A stretch of 64,000 bases of DNA from Mycolicibacterium sp. 018/SC-01/001 (GTDB taxonomy: Bacteria > Actinomycetota > Actinomycetes > Mycobacteriales > Mycobacteriaceae), in NCBI RefSeq assembly GCF_007096635.1, contig NZ_VKAA01000007.1, forward strand, positions 62,001 to 126,000, given 5' to 3'. This document shows positions 33,298-45,887 of this stretch, in pieces. How positions within the stretch are numbered: position 1 is the first letter of the stretch; the number at the start of each line of letters is the position of its first letter. A model generated the notes under the pieces. The model searched no databases. It was not told the DNA's origin and saw nothing but the letters and a program-made list of their open reading frames with translations. The translations under genes were made by a program, and so were the position numbers.

Positions 33298-34304
33298 CCC
33301 TTCCCCTGGTGGGCCCCCTGTCGCTGACCGGCTTCCAGCATCCCTGGTGGCTGGCGGCGTTCCTGGTCATCGCCGTCGCCTTGGTCGCGGTGTACGTGCG
33401 GATGCAGATCTCGGCGCGCAAACGGCTGCAGCAATTCGCCAACACCGACCTGCTCGACAGCGTGAGCCCCCGGCGCCTCGGCCGCCGGCGGCACGTGGCG
33501 CCCGCGCTGATGGGCGTCGCACTGCTGGTGTTCGCGATCGCGCTGGCGGGCCCCACCCAGGACGAACGCATCCCGCGCAACCGGGCCGTGGTCATGCTCG
33601 TCATCGACGTCTCGCAGTCGATGATGGCCAACGACGTCGAACCCACGCGGCTGGCCGCAGCGCAGGCGGCGTCGAAGAAGTTCGTCGACGAGATCACACC
33701 GGGCATCAACCTCGGCGTGATCTCCTACGCGGGCACCGCGACGGTGCTGGTCTCACCCACCACCAACCGGGACACGAGCAAGCGGGCGATCGACAGCCTG
33801 CAGGTCGCCGACCGGACCGCGACCGGAGAGGCCATCCTCACCGCGCTCACGTCGATCAACACCGTCGGCGCCGTGATCGGCGGCGGTGACACCCCGCCGC
33901 CGGCCCACATCGTGCTGTTCTCCGACGGCAAGGAGACCGTGCCGGCGAACCCGGACAACCCGAAGGGCGCCTACACCGCCGCCCGCGCCGCCAAGGACCA
34001 GGGCGTGCCGATCTCCACGATCGCGTTCGGCACGCCCACCGGTTCGGTCGAGGTCAACGGCGAGCGCGTCGACGTCCCCGTCGACGACTCGATGCTCAAG
34101 AAGATCGCGTCGCTGTCGGGCGGTGACCCCTACACCGCGTCCAACCTCGAAGAACTGAACACCGTGTACACGACGCTGCAGGAGCAGATCGGATACGAAA
34201 CCACCCGCGGCGACGCGTCGGCGGGCTGGTTGCGACTGGGCACTGTGCTGGCGGCCGCTGCTGCTCTGTGCGCGCTGCTGATCAACCGCAGGATGCCGCT
34301 CTGA
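33294..34304 (+). CDS. VWA domain membrane protein, copy 2 (tandem paralogue)
   Basis: A 336-residue paralogue of the gene just before it, with the same layout: N-terminal helices (about 20-38 and 62-79), [27 protein letters not shown], and a C-terminal helix ([16 protein letters not shown]). Both share starts of the type MTLPL-GP-SL-GF and long blocks such as [16 protein letters not shown] in the core. ATGA overlap with copy 1 means they are coupled. The copies differ in the loop after the MIDAS motif and in the stretch PVDDEML versus PVDDSML, so both are probably functional. Confidence 0.92.
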   Translation: MTLPLVGPLSLTGFQHPWWLAAFLVIAVALVAVYVRMQISARKRLQQFANTDLLDSVSPRRLGRRRHVAPALMGVALLVFAIALAGPTQDERIPRNRAVVMLVIDVSQSMMANDVEPTRLAAAQAASKKFVDEITPGINLGVISYAGTATVLVSPTTNRDTSKRAIDSLQVADRTATGEAILTALTSINTVGAVIGGGDTPPPAHIVLFSDGKETVPANPDNPKGAYTAARAAKDQGVPISTIAFGTPTGSVEVNGERVDVPVDDSMLKKIASLSGGDPYTASNLEELNTVYTTLQEQIGYETTRGDASAGWLRLGTVLAAAAALCALLINRRMPL

Positions 34305-34341
34305 CGCTGAGGCCGATTTCGGCGTCACCACGGCCAGGCAC

Positions 34342-35133
<792 letters not shown>

Positions 35134-35152
35134 AGCAGAAGAGGAAAACATC

Positions 35153-35962
35153 ATGGCAGGACTACTAGAGGGCAAACGGATCCTCGTCACCGGGATCATC
35201 ACCGACAGCTCGATCGCGTTCTACATCGCCAAGGTCGCCCAGGAGGCGGGCGCAGAACTGGTGCTCACCGGGTTCGACCGGATGAAGCTGATCCGCCGCA
35301 TCGCCGACCGCCTGCCGAACCCGGCGCCGCTGATCGAGCTCGACGTCCAGAATCAGGAGCACCTGGACACGCTCGCCGATCGCATCACCGCCGAGATCGG
35401 CGAGGGCAACAAGATCGACGGCGTGGTGCACTCGATCGGTTTCATGCCGCAGACCGGTATGGGGATCAACCCGTTCTTCGACGCGCCGTACGAGGACGTC
35501 GCCAAGGGCATCCACATCTCTGCCTACTCCTACGCGTCGCTGGCCAAGGCCGTGCTGCCGATCATGAACCCGGGCGGCGGCATCGTCGGCATGGACTTCG
35601 ACCCGACCCGCGCGATGCCCGCCTACAACTGGATGACGGTCGCCAAGAGCGCGCTGGAGTCGGTGAATCGCTTCGTCGCTCGCGAGGCCGGCAAGGTCGG
35701 CGTGCGCTCCAATCTCGTTGCGGCAGGCCCCATCCGGACCCTCGCGATGAGCGCCATCGTCGGTGGCGCGCTCGGCGAGGAAGCGGGTGCGCAGATGCAG
35801 CTTCTTGAAGAGGGCTGGGATCAGCGCGCTCCGCTGGGCTGGAACATGAAGGACCCCACCCCCGTCGCCAAGACGGTGTGCGCGCTGCTGTCGGACTGGC
35901 TGCCGGCGACGACGGGCACGATCATCTTCGCCGACGGCGGGGCGAGCACCCAGCTGTTGTGA
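35153..35962 (+). CDS. inhA: Enoyl-ACP reductase InhA
   Basis: NADH-dependent enoyl reductase of FAS-II and the target of isoniazid and ethionamide. The 269-residue protein has exactly the M. tuberculosis length. Key residues are in place: I16, I21, S94 and I95 at the NADH pocket, F149, and catalytic Y158 and K165 ([12 protein letters not shown]). None of the common resistance substitutions is present. It follows fabG1 by 19 bp, with a purine-rich GAAGAGGAAAA ribosome site. Orthologue of Rv1484. Confidence 0.98.
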   Translation: MAGLLEGKRILVTGIITDSSIAFYIAKVAQEAGAELVLTGFDRMKLIRRIADRLPNPAPLIELDVQNQEHLDTLADRITAEIGEGNKIDGVVHSIGFMPQTGMGINPFFDAPYEDVAKGIHISAYSYASLAKAVLPIMNPGGGIVGMDFDPTRAMPAYNWMTVAKSALESVNRFVAREAGKVGVRSNLVAAGPIRTLAMSAIVGGALGEEAGAQMQLLEEGWDQRAPLGWNMKDPTPVAKTVCALLSDWLPATTGTIIFADGGASTQLL

Positions 35963-36990
35963 GCACGCACCCCTTCGACGCGCTGGTCCTGCTGTCCTTC
36001 GGGGGTCCCGAAGGACCCGAGCAGGTGATGCCGTTCCTGGAGAACGTGACTCGGGGCCGTGGCATCCCGAAGGAGCGGCTGGCCAGCGTCGCCGAGCACT
36101 ACCTGCACTTCGGCGGCGTGTCGCCGATCAACGGCATCAACCGCGACCTGATCACCGCGATCGAAGCCGAATTGGCGCGGCGCGGCACCGAGATCCCGGT
36201 CTACTTCGGTAACCGCAACTGGGAGCCCTACCTGGAGGACACCGTTGCGCAGATGCGCGACAACGGAATTCGTCGCGCCGCGGTGTTCTCGACCTCCGCG
36301 TGGGGCGGGTACTCCGGCTGCACGCAGTATCAGGAAGACATCGTGCGCGCCCGCGCCGCGGCAGGTCCCGAGGCGCCGCAGCTGACGAAGTTGCGGCAGT
36401 ACTTCGATCACCCGCTGCTCATCGAGATGTTCGCCGACGCGATCCGCGACGCCGCCGCGACACTGCCCGACGAGTTGCGGGCAGGCGCGCGTCTGGTGTT
36501 CACCGCGCACTCGATCCCGGTGCGGGCGGCCAACCGGTGCGGACCGGATCTCTACGAACGTCAGGTCGGCTACACGTCGCGTTTGGTCGCGGCCGCCGCC
36601 GGCTATGCCGATTTCGATCAGGTGTGGCAGTCGCGGTCGGGTCCGCCCCAGGTGCCGTGGCTCGAACCCGACGTCGGCGATCACCTCGACGCACTCGCGG
36701 CGGCCGGCACGAAAGCCGTGATCGTGTGCCCGGTCGGCTTCGTCGCCGACCACATCGAAGTCGTCTGGGATCTCGACAGCGAGCTGGCGGAGCAGGCCGA
36801 GGCTGCCGGCATCGCACTGGCGCGGGCCACGACCCCCAACAGCAGCCCGCGGTTCGCGCGGCTGGCCGTGGACCTGATGGACGAACTCGTCCGCGAGCTG
36901 CCGGCGGCACGCGCCGACGGGCCGGACCCCGTGCCGGGGTACGGGTGCACCGTCAACGGCGCGCTGTGCACCCCGAATTGCAGCTCCTAG
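35959..36990 (+). CDS. hemH: Ferrochelatase with probable [2Fe-2S] cluster
   Basis: Inserts iron into a porphyrin at the end of haem synthesis; in actinobacteria the substrate is coproporphyrin (coproporphyrin ferrochelatase, CpfC). In 343 residues the core is [20 protein letters not shown], shown by [12 protein letters not shown], and the conserved His is in [10 protein letters not shown]. Four cysteines suit a [2Fe-2S] centre: one in [10 protein letters not shown] and three at the C-terminus, [15 protein letters not shown]. The GTG start overlaps the inhA stop. Orthologue of Rv1485. Confidence 0.95.
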   Translation: MSTHPFDALVLLSFGGPEGPEQVMPFLENVTRGRGIPKERLASVAEHYLHFGGVSPINGINRDLITAIEAELARRGTEIPVYFGNRNWEPYLEDTVAQMRDNGIRRAAVFSTSAWGGYSGCTQYQEDIVRARAAAGPEAPQLTKLRQYFDHPLLIEMFADAIRDAAATLPDELRAGARLVFTAHSIPVRAANRCGPDLYERQVGYTSRLVAAAAGYADFDQVWQSRSGPPQVPWLEPDVGDHLDALAAAGTKAVIVCPVGFVADHIEVVWDLDSELAEQAEAAGIALARATTPNSSPRFARLAVDLMDELVRELPAARADGPDPVPGYGCTVNGALCTPNCSS

Positions 36991-36996
36991 CCGGTT

Positions 36997-37860
36997 TCAC
37001 TGTCGCCAGGCGGAGTGCAGGATGGCCTCGACGGCGGCCAGCCGCGCCGAGCGGACCACCGCGGTCAGCGGCCGCAGCGCATCGGTGGCCAACTGCACCT
37101 CCGAGGAACTCTGCCCGATCGGCAGCAGCCCCGAACTCACCGTGATGATGGCATCGACGTGTGCCGCGTTCTCCAGCACCCGCACTGCGCGGGTGGGCGC
37201 GTGGTCCGGAATGCGGTGCGCCCGTGTGGATTCCAGTACCTGCTCGACGAGCCGGCGCGGGTCGCCGACGTCGGCGCCGGTCGCCCCGGCCCGCAGCGCC
37301 ACGAGAGCGTCGGCGGCCGAACGGACGGCGTCGCGGAGCGCGTACTCGGCCTCACCCAGGTCGTGGTGTGCGCTCATCGCGATCGTGTCGACCGAGTAGA
37401 CGGTCCACGACAGGCCGGACAGTTCCGGTTCGAACTCGTCGTCGTCCACGGAGTAGTCGTGTGGATCCTCGTCGGGGTACTCGAAATCGGGCACCATGCC
37501 GATCCCGGCCCTCGCGTCACCGACGATGATCGCCTCGCCCGCGGCGACGGCATCCCTACCGAACTGTGTGGCCGGCGGCAGGCCGCGGACATCCCCGGGC
37601 ACCGGCAGGGCCAGGGCGATCGCGGGCTGTACGCTCGCCGACCGCGCCACCGTCCGCATCGTCTGCAGCAGCGACATCGCGCCCGCGTTGTCCAGGTCCG
37701 GCCACGGCAGCCCGGTCCGCTCAGCTGCCGTGGAATCGTAGGCGGTGACCGAATGCGATTGCGTCCATTGGGATAACGCGTCCAACACGTCGTCGGGCGC
37801 GGCCACGCCGGCCAGCCAGGAGTTCACCCACACCGACAGCGTTGCACTGGGACACCACAT
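36997..37860 (-). CDS. Conserved mycobacterial protein of unknown function (Rv1486c-type)
   Basis: A 287-residue soluble protein with no motif I recognise. It has an acidic central stretch ([18 protein letters not shown]) and a helix-rich C-terminal half with many Arg and Ala ([20 protein letters not shown]). It opens at ATG 37860 ([11 protein letters not shown]), 8 bp after TACACT. It lies tail to tail with hemH and divergent from nfeD. No function is suggested. Confidence 0.85.
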   Translation of the reverse strand: MWCPSATLSVWVNSWLAGVAAPDDVLDALSQWTQSHSVTAYDSTAAERTGLPWPDLDNAGAMSLLQTMRTVARSASVQPAIALALPVPGDVRGLPPATQFGRDAVAAGEAIIVGDARAGIGMVPDFEYPDEDPHDYSVDDDEFEPELSGLSWTVYSVDTIAMSAHHDLGEAEYALRDAVRSAADALVALRAGATGADVGDPRRLVEQVLESTRAHRIPDHAPTRAVRVLENAAHVDAIITVSSGLLPIGQSSSEVQLATDALRPLTAVVRSARLAAVEAILHSAWRQ

Positions 37861-37868
37861 GATCGCGC

Positions 37869-37874
37869 AGTGTA
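37869..37874 (-). promoter_or_regulatory. -10 box (TACACT) of the Rv1486c-type gene
   Basis: TACACT on the minus strand is followed by 8 bp and the ATG at 37860, close to leaderless spacing. Confidence 0.45.
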
Positions 37875-37906
37875 GTTGTTAGCCGCTTCGCAGGCGGGTC
37901 GCGCGA

Positions 37907-37912
37907 TAGGCT
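37907..37912 (+). promoter_or_regulatory. Leaderless -10 box of the nfeD gene (TAGGCT)
   Basis: TAGGCT is followed by 6 bp and the ATG at 37919. It lies 33 bp from the opposite-facing TACACT box, so the two divergent promoters share one short region. Confidence 0.5.
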
Positions 37913-37918
37913 TGTGCC

Positions 37919-38353
37919 ATGCCCGTCCCGCTGATCTGGCTGATCGCAGCGCTGGCTCTGGCCGGTGCCGAGGCGCTGACGGGTGATCTGTTCCTGCTGA
38001 TGCTCAGCGGTGGGGCATTGGCTGCTGCGGGGTCGAGTTGGCTGCTGGACTGGCCGGTGTGGGCCGACGGACTGGTCTTCCTGGTCGTGTCGGTGCTGCT
38101 GCTGGTCGGAGTCCGGCCTGCGCTGCGCCGGCGCATGCACTCGGGAACCGGTCTGCCCGAGCCGGTCAAGGCGCTGGAAGGCAAGAGCGCCCTGGTCCTC
38201 GATCGCGTCGCCCGGGATGCCGGCCAGGTGAAACTGGCCGGGGAAGTCTGGACGGCGCGCCCGTTCAACGACGACGATGTCTACGAACCTGGTGACCAGG
38301 TGACCGTCGTGCACATCGACGGCGCCACCGCGGTCGTCTCCAAGATCGCCTGA
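37919..38353 (+). CDS. NfeD-family membrane protein
   Basis: A 144-residue NfeD protein with two or three N-terminal helices (LIWLIAALALAGAEALTGD and LVFLVVSVLLLVGV) and a C-terminal OB-fold domain (ALVLDRVARDAGQVKLAGEVW, seen by its core GQVKLAGEVWTARPF). NfeD proteins act with SPFH/stomatin proteins in membrane quality control, and such a gene follows after 12 bp. Orthologue of Rv1487. Confidence 0.92.
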   Translation: MPVPLIWLIAALALAGAEALTGDLFLLMLSGGALAAAGSSWLLDWPVWADGLVFLVVSVLLLVGVRPALRRRMHSGTGLPEPVKALEGKSALVLDRVARDAGQVKLAGEVWTARPFNDDDVYEPGDQVTVVHIDGATAVVSKIA

Positions 38354-38365
38354 GAGGAGTTCGGG

Positions 38366-39583
38366 GTGGAAGGTGCCGTCGCAGGACTGATCCTGCTGGG
38401 CGTGCTCGTGGTGTTCGCGATCATCATCGTCGCGAAGTCGGTCGCGCTGATCCCGCAGGCCGAGGCCGCGGTGATCGAACGGCTGGGCCGCTACAGCAAG
38501 ACCGTGTCCGGCCAGCTGACGCTACTGCTGCCCTTCGTCGACAAGATCCGCGCCCGCGTCGACCTGCGCGAGCGGGTGGTGTCGTTCCCGCCGCAGCCGG
38601 TGATCACCGAGGACAACCTGACGGTCAACATCGACACGGTGGTGTACTTCCAGGTCACCAACCCGCAGGCCGCCGTCTACCAGATCAGCAACTACATCGT
38701 CGGCGTCGAACAGCTCACGACCACCACGCTGCGCAATGTCGTCGGCGGCATGACGCTGGAGCAGACGCTGACATCCCGCGACTCGATCAACGGGCAGCTG
38801 CGCGGCGTGCTCGACGAGGCGACCGGCCGGTGGGGGCTGCGCGTGGCCCGTGTCGAACTACGCAGCATCGATCCGCCGCCGTCGATCCAGGACTCGATGG
38901 AAAAGCAGATGCGCGCCGACCGCGAGAAGCGCGCGATGATCCTGACCGCCGAGGGCAACCGGGAAGCGTCGATCAAGCAGGCCGAAGGCCAGAAGCAGGC
39001 CCAGATCCTGGCCGCCGAGGGCGCCAAGCAGGCGGCCATCCTGGCCGCCGAGGCCGACCGTCAGTCCCGGATGCTGCGCGCCCAGGGTGAACGCGCCGCG
39101 CAGTACCTGCAGGCCCAGGGCCAGGCCAAGGCGATCGAGAAGACGTTCGCCGCGATCAAGGCGGGCCGGCCCACCCCGGAACTGCTGGCCTACCAGTACC
39201 TGCAGACACTGCCGTTGATGGCCAAGGGGGAGGCCAACAAGGTCTGGGTGGTGCCCAGCGACTTCGGTTCGGCGCTGCAGGGTTTCACGAAGCTGCTCGG
39301 CGCGCCCGGTGACGACGGTGTGTTCCGTTATCAGCCCTCCCCGGTGGAGGACGACCTGGCCAAACCGGAGGACGACTCGGCCGAGGTGGCCGAGTGGTTC
39401 AACACCCAGACCGATCCCGAGATCGCGCAGGCGGTGGCCCAGGCGGTCGCCGAGGCACGCACCCCGGTCGCGGGTTCGCTCGGCGCCGGACCGCAGTACC
39501 CGCCGCTGTCCCAGCAGGCACAGCCCCCCGCGACCGATTACACGCAGCCGGCGGCGCCGCGGCACGGCGCCCCCGAGCAATGA
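38366..39583 (+). CDS. SPFH/stomatin-like membrane protein
   Basis: A 405-residue protein with one N-terminal helix (GLILLGVLVVFAIIIVAKSV), the SPFH domain (about 30-190, with IPQAEAAVIERLGRYSKT and GVEQLTTTTLRNVVGGM), a long Ala/Glu/Gln-rich coiled coil (about 190-260), and a Pro-rich C-terminal tail. Such proteins form large rings in the membrane and scaffold proteases or lipid domains. GTG start with GAGAGGAG upstream. It forms a unit with nfeD, as usual. Orthologue of Rv1488. Confidence 0.93.
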   Translation: MEGAVAGLILLGVLVVFAIIIVAKSVALIPQAEAAVIERLGRYSKTVSGQLTLLLPFVDKIRARVDLRERVVSFPPQPVITEDNLTVNIDTVVYFQVTNPQAAVYQISNYIVGVEQLTTTTLRNVVGGMTLEQTLTSRDSINGQLRGVLDEATGRWGLRVARVELRSIDPPPSIQDSMEKQMRADREKRAMILTAEGNREASIKQAEGQKQAQILAAEGAKQAAILAAEADRQSRMLRAQGERAAQYLQAQGQAKAIEKTFAAIKAGRPTPELLAYQYLQTLPLMAKGEANKVWVVPSDFGSALQGFTKLLGAPGDDGVFRYQPSPVEDDLAKPEDDSAEVAEWFNTQTDPEIAQAVAQAVAEARTPVAGSLGAGPQYPPLSQQAQPPATDYTQPAAPRHGAPEQ

Positions 39584-39969
39584 CGCTCGCGGCGGTCCTG
39601 CACGCGCGGCGCACCTACGCCGTGCTGGCCGCGATGCAGGCCGGCGACGCGGTGGCCTGCATCGGGCCCATCGCGCCGGTCCGTGCGGCGCTCGACGCCG
39701 TGGGCCTGCCCGAGAACGTGCGACCGCTGCTGCCGATCGTCAAGGCCGCCTCGGCGGTGGGGCTGGTGTCGGTGTACCGGTTCCCGGCGCTGGCGCGCCT
39801 GACGACGTTCATGCTGACCGTGTACTTCACGCTCGCCGTCGGTGCTCACATCAGGGCAAAGGACTGGAGTCCGGGGCTGCTGGCGGCGTCGTCGCTGCTG
39901 GGGTTGTTCGGGGCGATGACGGTGCAGGGGCCGCCGCAGCGCGGCGGTGGGCACGGACCTCGAGGCTGA
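39580..39969 (+). CDS. DoxX-like small membrane protein (Rv1489-type)
   Basis: A 129-residue protein with probable three to four hydrophobic segments (VLAAMQAGDAVACIGPIAP, FMLTVYFTLAVGAHI, LLAASSLLGLFGAMTV) and arrangement like DoxX proteins. Function unknown. Its ATG overlaps the SPFH gene stop by 4 bp. The last 119 bp overlap the convergent TVP38 gene, so the hydrophobic C-terminus and the Gly/Arg tail are coded in shared DNA. Confidence 0.78.
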   Translation: MTLAAVLHARRTYAVLAAMQAGDAVACIGPIAPVRAALDAVGLPENVRPLLPIVKAASAVGLVSVYRFPALARLTTFMLTVYFTLAVGAHIRAKDWSPGLLAASSLLGLFGAMTVQGPPQRGGGHGPRG

Positions 39970-40627
39970 GACCCGCCACGCCCAGTGCGGCGGTGCACAG
40001 CGACACCACGAACAGCAGCGGGCTGACATTACCCGTCAGCGCGTCGCCGAGGATGACGACCGCGGCGGTGCCGGGCAGCAGGCCCGCGATGGTGGCCAGC
40101 GTGTACGGCAGTAACCGCACCGCCGACGCGCCCGCCGCGTAGTTCAGCACCGAGAACGGCACGGCCGGGATCAGCCGCATGGCCATCACGGCGACCCATC
40201 CGCGTGTGCGCAGCCGGGCGTCGAGCGCGTCGACCTTGGGGTGGCTGACCAGCCGGCTGAGCTGCCAGCCCGCGGCCCGCACCAGCAGCACCGCGAGGAT
40301 CGCGCTGAGCGTGCTCGCGACGACGGCGATGGGAATGCCGAGATACGGCCCGAACAGCAGACCCGCCGCGAGGGTGAAGGCCGTTCGGGGGAACGGGAAC
40401 ACCGTCACGACGACGTGGGCGGCCAGGAACGCCAGCGGGAACCAGGCGCCCAGCGAGGTGGCCCAGTCGCGCAGCTGAAGCGCGGTGGGCAGCGGAACCA
40501 GCACCACGACTGCGACGAGAATCACAGTGGTGCCGACCATGGCGAGCAGCCGGGTCCGGGGCACCGTACGCAGGGTGGCGCGCAGGGTCGCCGGCACGGT
40601 GCGCAGCGCGCTGACGACGGGTTTCAC
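39851..40627 (-). CDS. TVP38/TMEM64 (DedA-like) membrane protein
   Basis: A 258-residue membrane protein of the VTT/SNARE-associated family, related to DedA lipid scramblase-like proteins. The family core is FPFPRTAFTLAAGLLFGPYLG, marked by AAGLLFGPYLG, then RLIPAVPFSVLNYAAGAS. Five to six helices are visible and the C-terminal tail is rich in Pro and Ala. I place the start at GTG 40627, 8 bp after TAGGGT; GTG 40660 would add 11 residues upstream of that box. Orthologue of Rv1491c. Confidence 0.86.
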   Translation of the reverse strand: MKPVVSALRTVPATLRATLRTVPRTRLLAMVGTTVILVAVVVLVPLPTALQLRDWATSLGAWFPLAFLAAHVVVTVFPFPRTAFTLAAGLLFGPYLGIPIAVVASTLSAILAVLLVRAAGWQLSRLVSHPKVDALDARLRTRGWVAVMAMRLIPAVPFSVLNYAAGASAVRLLPYTLATIAGLLPGTAAVVILGDALTGNVSPLLFVVSLCTAALGVAGLSLEVRAHRRAAAAPAPSSPRTTPAATTPPAAPDSSPLP

Positions 40628-40635
40628 GGCTTTCC

Positions 40636-40641
40636 ACCCTA
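40636..40641 (-). promoter_or_regulatory. -10 box (TAGGGT) of the TVP38 gene
   Basis: TAGGGT on the minus strand lies 8 bp before GTG 40627 and after the farther GTG 40660, so it supports the shorter protein. Confidence 0.45.
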
Positions 40642-40689
40642 GAGGTACGACCACGATCACCTCGCGGCACCGACGTGACGGACATCATT

Positions 40690-40695
40690 TAGCCT
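40690..40695 (+). promoter_or_regulatory. Leaderless -10 box of mutA (TAGCCT)
   Basis: TAGCCT is followed by 7 bp and the GTG of mutA at 40703. Confidence 0.5.
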
Positions 40696-40702
40696 GAAGG
40701 CT

Positions 40703-42550
40703 GTGCAGACAACGGGCGATGTCGACCGATGGCGTTCTGCGGTAGCGGGTGTGCTGGCCAAGGGCAGCCGCCGCGACCCGGCCGAGCTGGGTGCCGAGCC
40801 GGAGCGGGCGCTCGACTCCGACACCTACGAAGGCTTCCCGATCCGCCCGCTGTACACCGGCGCCGACGAACTACCCGAACCCGCGCTGCCGGGCCGCTGG
40901 CCCTTCGTGCGTGGCGGTGACGCCCTGCGGGACGTCAAGTCGGGCTGGAAGGTCGCCGAGGGATTCCCCGCCGAGGCGTCGAGCACCGATCAGGTCAACG
41001 GTGCGATCCTGCTCGGACTGACCGAGGGCGTGAGTGCGCTGTCGCTGCGCCTGGGCCGTGCAGATTCCGGTCGAGGGGCGATCGACCCCGCTGACCTGCC
41101 GCGGGTCCTCGACGGCGTCTACATCGATCTCGTGCCGCTGATCGTCGAGGTCAGCGGCGACGCAGAGGTCTACCGGGCCGGCGCACAGCAGCTGCTCGGC
41201 ATGCTGGCGGGGCTGGACAGTGACCAGCGGTCCCGGCTGTCGGTCGATCTCGGCGGCGACCCCCTGACGGCTCCGCTGGCGGATCGCGCCGCGCCCGTCC
41301 TGGCCGACGTGACCGAGGTGGCGGCCACTGCCGCCGAGCAGTTCGACGGTCACGTTCGCGCGATCACGGTCGACGGACCGGCGCTGCACGATCTCGGCGC
41401 GAACGCGTCGTGGGAGCTCGGTGGCGTGATCGGCGCGGGCGTGGCCTATCTGCGGGCGCTTCTCGAGGCCGGGTTGCCGTGTGCCGCGGCGCTGCGCCAG
41501 ATCGCGTTCCGGGTCGCCGCCGACGACGACCAGTTCATGACGATCGCCAAACTGCGTGCGGTACGCCAGCTGTGGGCTCGGGTGGCCGAGGTCGCCGGTG
41601 CGCCCGAGGCCGGCGGCGCGACCGTGCACGCGGTCACGTCCCTGCCGATGATGGCCCAGCGTGACCCGTGGGTGAACATGCTCCGGACCACGGTGGCGGC
41701 GTTCGGGGCCGGCGTCGGGGGAGCGGACACCGTGCTGGTCCACCCGTTCGACGTCGCGATCGACGGTGGATATCCCGATACGGCACGGACATTCGCACGA
41801 CGGATCGCCCGCAACACCCAGCTGCTGCTGCTCGAGGAGTCCCATCTCGGGAGCGTGCTCGACCCGGCGGGCGGCTCGTGGTTCGTCGAGGACCTGACCC
41901 GCAGTGTGGCGGAGGCGGCGTGGCACAACGTCCAGCAGATCGAAGCCGCTGGCGGTTTCGCGGCCGCCCACGATCGGATACGCGCCGGGATCGCCGAGGT
42001 CGCCGCGCGTCGCAGCGCCGACATCGCGCATCGCCGGACCGCGGTGACCGGCGTCAACGAATTCCCCAACCTCGCCGAAATCCCACTGCCGCAGGGCAAT
42101 CCGTTGCCCACCGTGCATCGCTACGCGGCTGACTTCGAAGCGCTGCGGGACCGCTCCGATGCGCACCTGGCCCGCACCGGATCGCGGCCCTCGGCCCTTC
42201 TGTTGCCGCTGGGACCGCTGGCCGAGCACAACATCCGCGCCACGTTCGCAGCGAATCTGCTGGCCGCGGGCGGGATCGACGCGGTGAACCCCGGCACGGT
42301 GACCGCCGACGGAGTGGCCGCCGCGGCAGGCGCGGCCGAGGTCGCGATCCTGTGCGGGACCGACGCCCGCTACGGCGAGGAGGCCGCCGGTGTGGTGGCG
42401 GCGGCTCGCGCGGCCGGTGTGCGCCACATCCTGCTGGCGGGTCCGGAGAAGGCGGTCGCCGACGCCGATCCGAAGCCGGACGGCTACGTGACGGCGAGGA
42501 TCGACGCGGTGTCCGTACTGTCGGATCTGCTCACCCGATTGGGGGCGTGA
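40703..42550 (+). CDS. mutA: Methylmalonyl-CoA mutase small subunit
   Basis: The beta subunit (615 residues) of the heterodimeric B12 enzyme that converts methylmalonyl-CoA to succinyl-CoA, linking propionate from odd-chain fats and cholesterol to the TCA cycle. It keeps the TIM-barrel part ([24 protein letters not shown]) and a degenerate B12-binding domain without the DxHxxG motif, as expected for the non-catalytic subunit. The GTG is probably leaderless. One base separates its stop from mutB. Orthologue of Rv1492. Confidence 0.95.
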   Translation: MQTTGDVDRWRSAVAGVLAKGSRRDPAELGAEPERALDSDTYEGFPIRPLYTGADELPEPALPGRWPFVRGGDALRDVKSGWKVAEGFPAEASSTDQVNGAILLGLTEGVSALSLRLGRADSGRGAIDPADLPRVLDGVYIDLVPLIVEVSGDAEVYRAGAQQLLGMLAGLDSDQRSRLSVDLGGDPLTAPLADRAAPVLADVTEVAATAAEQFDGHVRAITVDGPALHDLGANASWELGGVIGAGVAYLRALLEAGLPCAAALRQIAFRVAADDDQFMTIAKLRAVRQLWARVAEVAGAPEAGGATVHAVTSLPMMAQRDPWVNMLRTTVAAFGAGVGGADTVLVHPFDVAIDGGYPDTARTFARRIARNTQLLLLEESHLGSVLDPAGGSWFVEDLTRSVAEAAWHNVQQIEAAGGFAAAHDRIRAGIAEVAARRSADIAHRRTAVTGVNEFPNLAEIPLPQGNPLPTVHRYAADFEALRDRSDAHLARTGSRPSALLLPLGPLAEHNIRATFAANLLAAGGIDAVNPGTVTADGVAAAAGAAEVAILCGTDARYGEEAAGVVAAARAAGVRHILLAGPEKAVADADPKPDGYVTARIDAVSVLSDLLTRLGA

Positions 42551-42551
42551 C

Positions 42552-44837
<2,286 letters not shown>

Positions 44838-45833
44838 ATGAGTCAACCGGTCGCCGATCTCGCTGCGGCAGTGCGCGCCGGTGACCGCTCCGCGCTGGCG
44901 CGGGCGATCACCCTGGTGGAGTCGACCCGTGCCGATCACCGCGAGCGAGCCCAGGAGCTGCTGCTCGACCTCGCGCCCGAGGCGGGTAGTGCGCTGCACG
45001 TCGGCATCACCGGGGTTCCCGGTGTCGGCAAGTCGACGACCATCGAGGCGCTGGGCATGTACCTGATCGAGCAGGGCCATCGCGTCGCGGTGCTGGCCGT
45101 CGACCCGTCGTCGACCCGCACGGGCGGTTCGATCCTCGGTGACAAGACACGGATGGCGCGGCTGGCGGTGCATCCCGACGCCTACATCCGTCCGTCGCCG
45201 ACCTCGGGGACGCTCGGCGGCGTCGCCAAGGCCACCCGCGAGACGATCGTGCTGCTGGAGGCGGCCGGCTACGACGTGATCCTGGTGGAGACGGTCGGCG
45301 TCGGGCAGTCCGAGGTGACCGTCGCGAACATGGTGGACACGTTCGTGTTCCTGACGCTCGCGCGGACCGGGGATTCGCTGCAGGGTATCAAGAAGGGCGT
45401 TCTCGAACTCGCCGACGTCGTCGTGGTGAACAAGGCCGACGGTGAGCACGCAGTGGAGGCGAAGGCCGCCGCGCGTGAGCTGGCGGGGGCGATCCGTTTG
45501 CTCTACCCCCGCGAAACCCTGTGGCGCCCGCCCGTTCTCACGATGAGTGCGCTGGAGGGGACCGGACTGCAGGAGATGTGGGCGACCGTACTGCGGCACC
45601 GCGACGTGCTCACCGGAGCCGGCGAGTTCGAGGCGCGGCGGCGCACCCAGCAGGTGGAATGGACGTGGTCGATGGTGCGCGACGCCGTGCTCGACCGGGT
45701 GCTGTCGCACCCCGGCGTCCGCTCGATCCGCGCCGAGGTGGAGCGCGACGTGCGTGACGGCTCACTCACGCCGACGCTTGCTGCCCAGAAGATCCTGGCC
45801 GCGGCCGAGCAACCGGCAAAGTTTTTAGACTAA
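44838..45833 (+). CDS. meaB: Methylmalonyl-CoA mutase chaperone GTPase MeaB
   Basis: G3E-family GTPase (ArgK/MeaB, 331 residues) that checks B12 loading and protects the mutase. P-loop GVPGVGKST near residue 58, the Mg/switch segment LAVDPSSTRTGGSILGDKTRM (key part DPSSTRTGGSILGDKTRM), ETVGVGQSE, and the guanine motif VVNKAD. It starts at the base after the mutB stop, so it is part of the mutA-mutB-meaB operon. Orthologue of Rv1496; the two genes between mutB and this GTPase in M. tuberculosis are missing. Confidence 0.95.
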   Translation: MSQPVADLAAAVRAGDRSALARAITLVESTRADHRERAQELLLDLAPEAGSALHVGITGVPGVGKSTTIEALGMYLIEQGHRVAVLAVDPSSTRTGGSILGDKTRMARLAVHPDAYIRPSPTSGTLGGVAKATRETIVLLEAAGYDVILVETVGVGQSEVTVANMVDTFVFLTLARTGDSLQGIKKGVLELADVVVVNKADGEHAVEAKAAARELAGAIRLLYPRETLWRPPVLTMSALEGTGLQEMWATVLRHRDVLTGAGEFEARRRTQQVEWTWSMVRDAVLDRVLSHPGVRSIRAEVERDVRDGSLTPTLAAQKILAAAEQPAKFLD

Positions 45834-45872
45834 CGAATCGGTAACTCTGCGCCGCTTTGCCGCGCCGGGGAG

Positions 45873-45878
45873 TATGTT
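45873..45878 (+). promoter_or_regulatory. -10 box (TATGTT) of the LipL-type gene
   Basis: TATGTT lies 9 bp before GTG 45888, slightly more than the leaderless spacing of the other genes. Confidence 0.4.
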
Positions 45879-45887
45879 CGTTGCATT

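Noticed and set aside
34312..34323. GCCGA-TT-TCGGC hairpin after the second VWA gene
   Set aside because: Too short to be a terminator in GC-rich DNA; such repeats occur often by chance.
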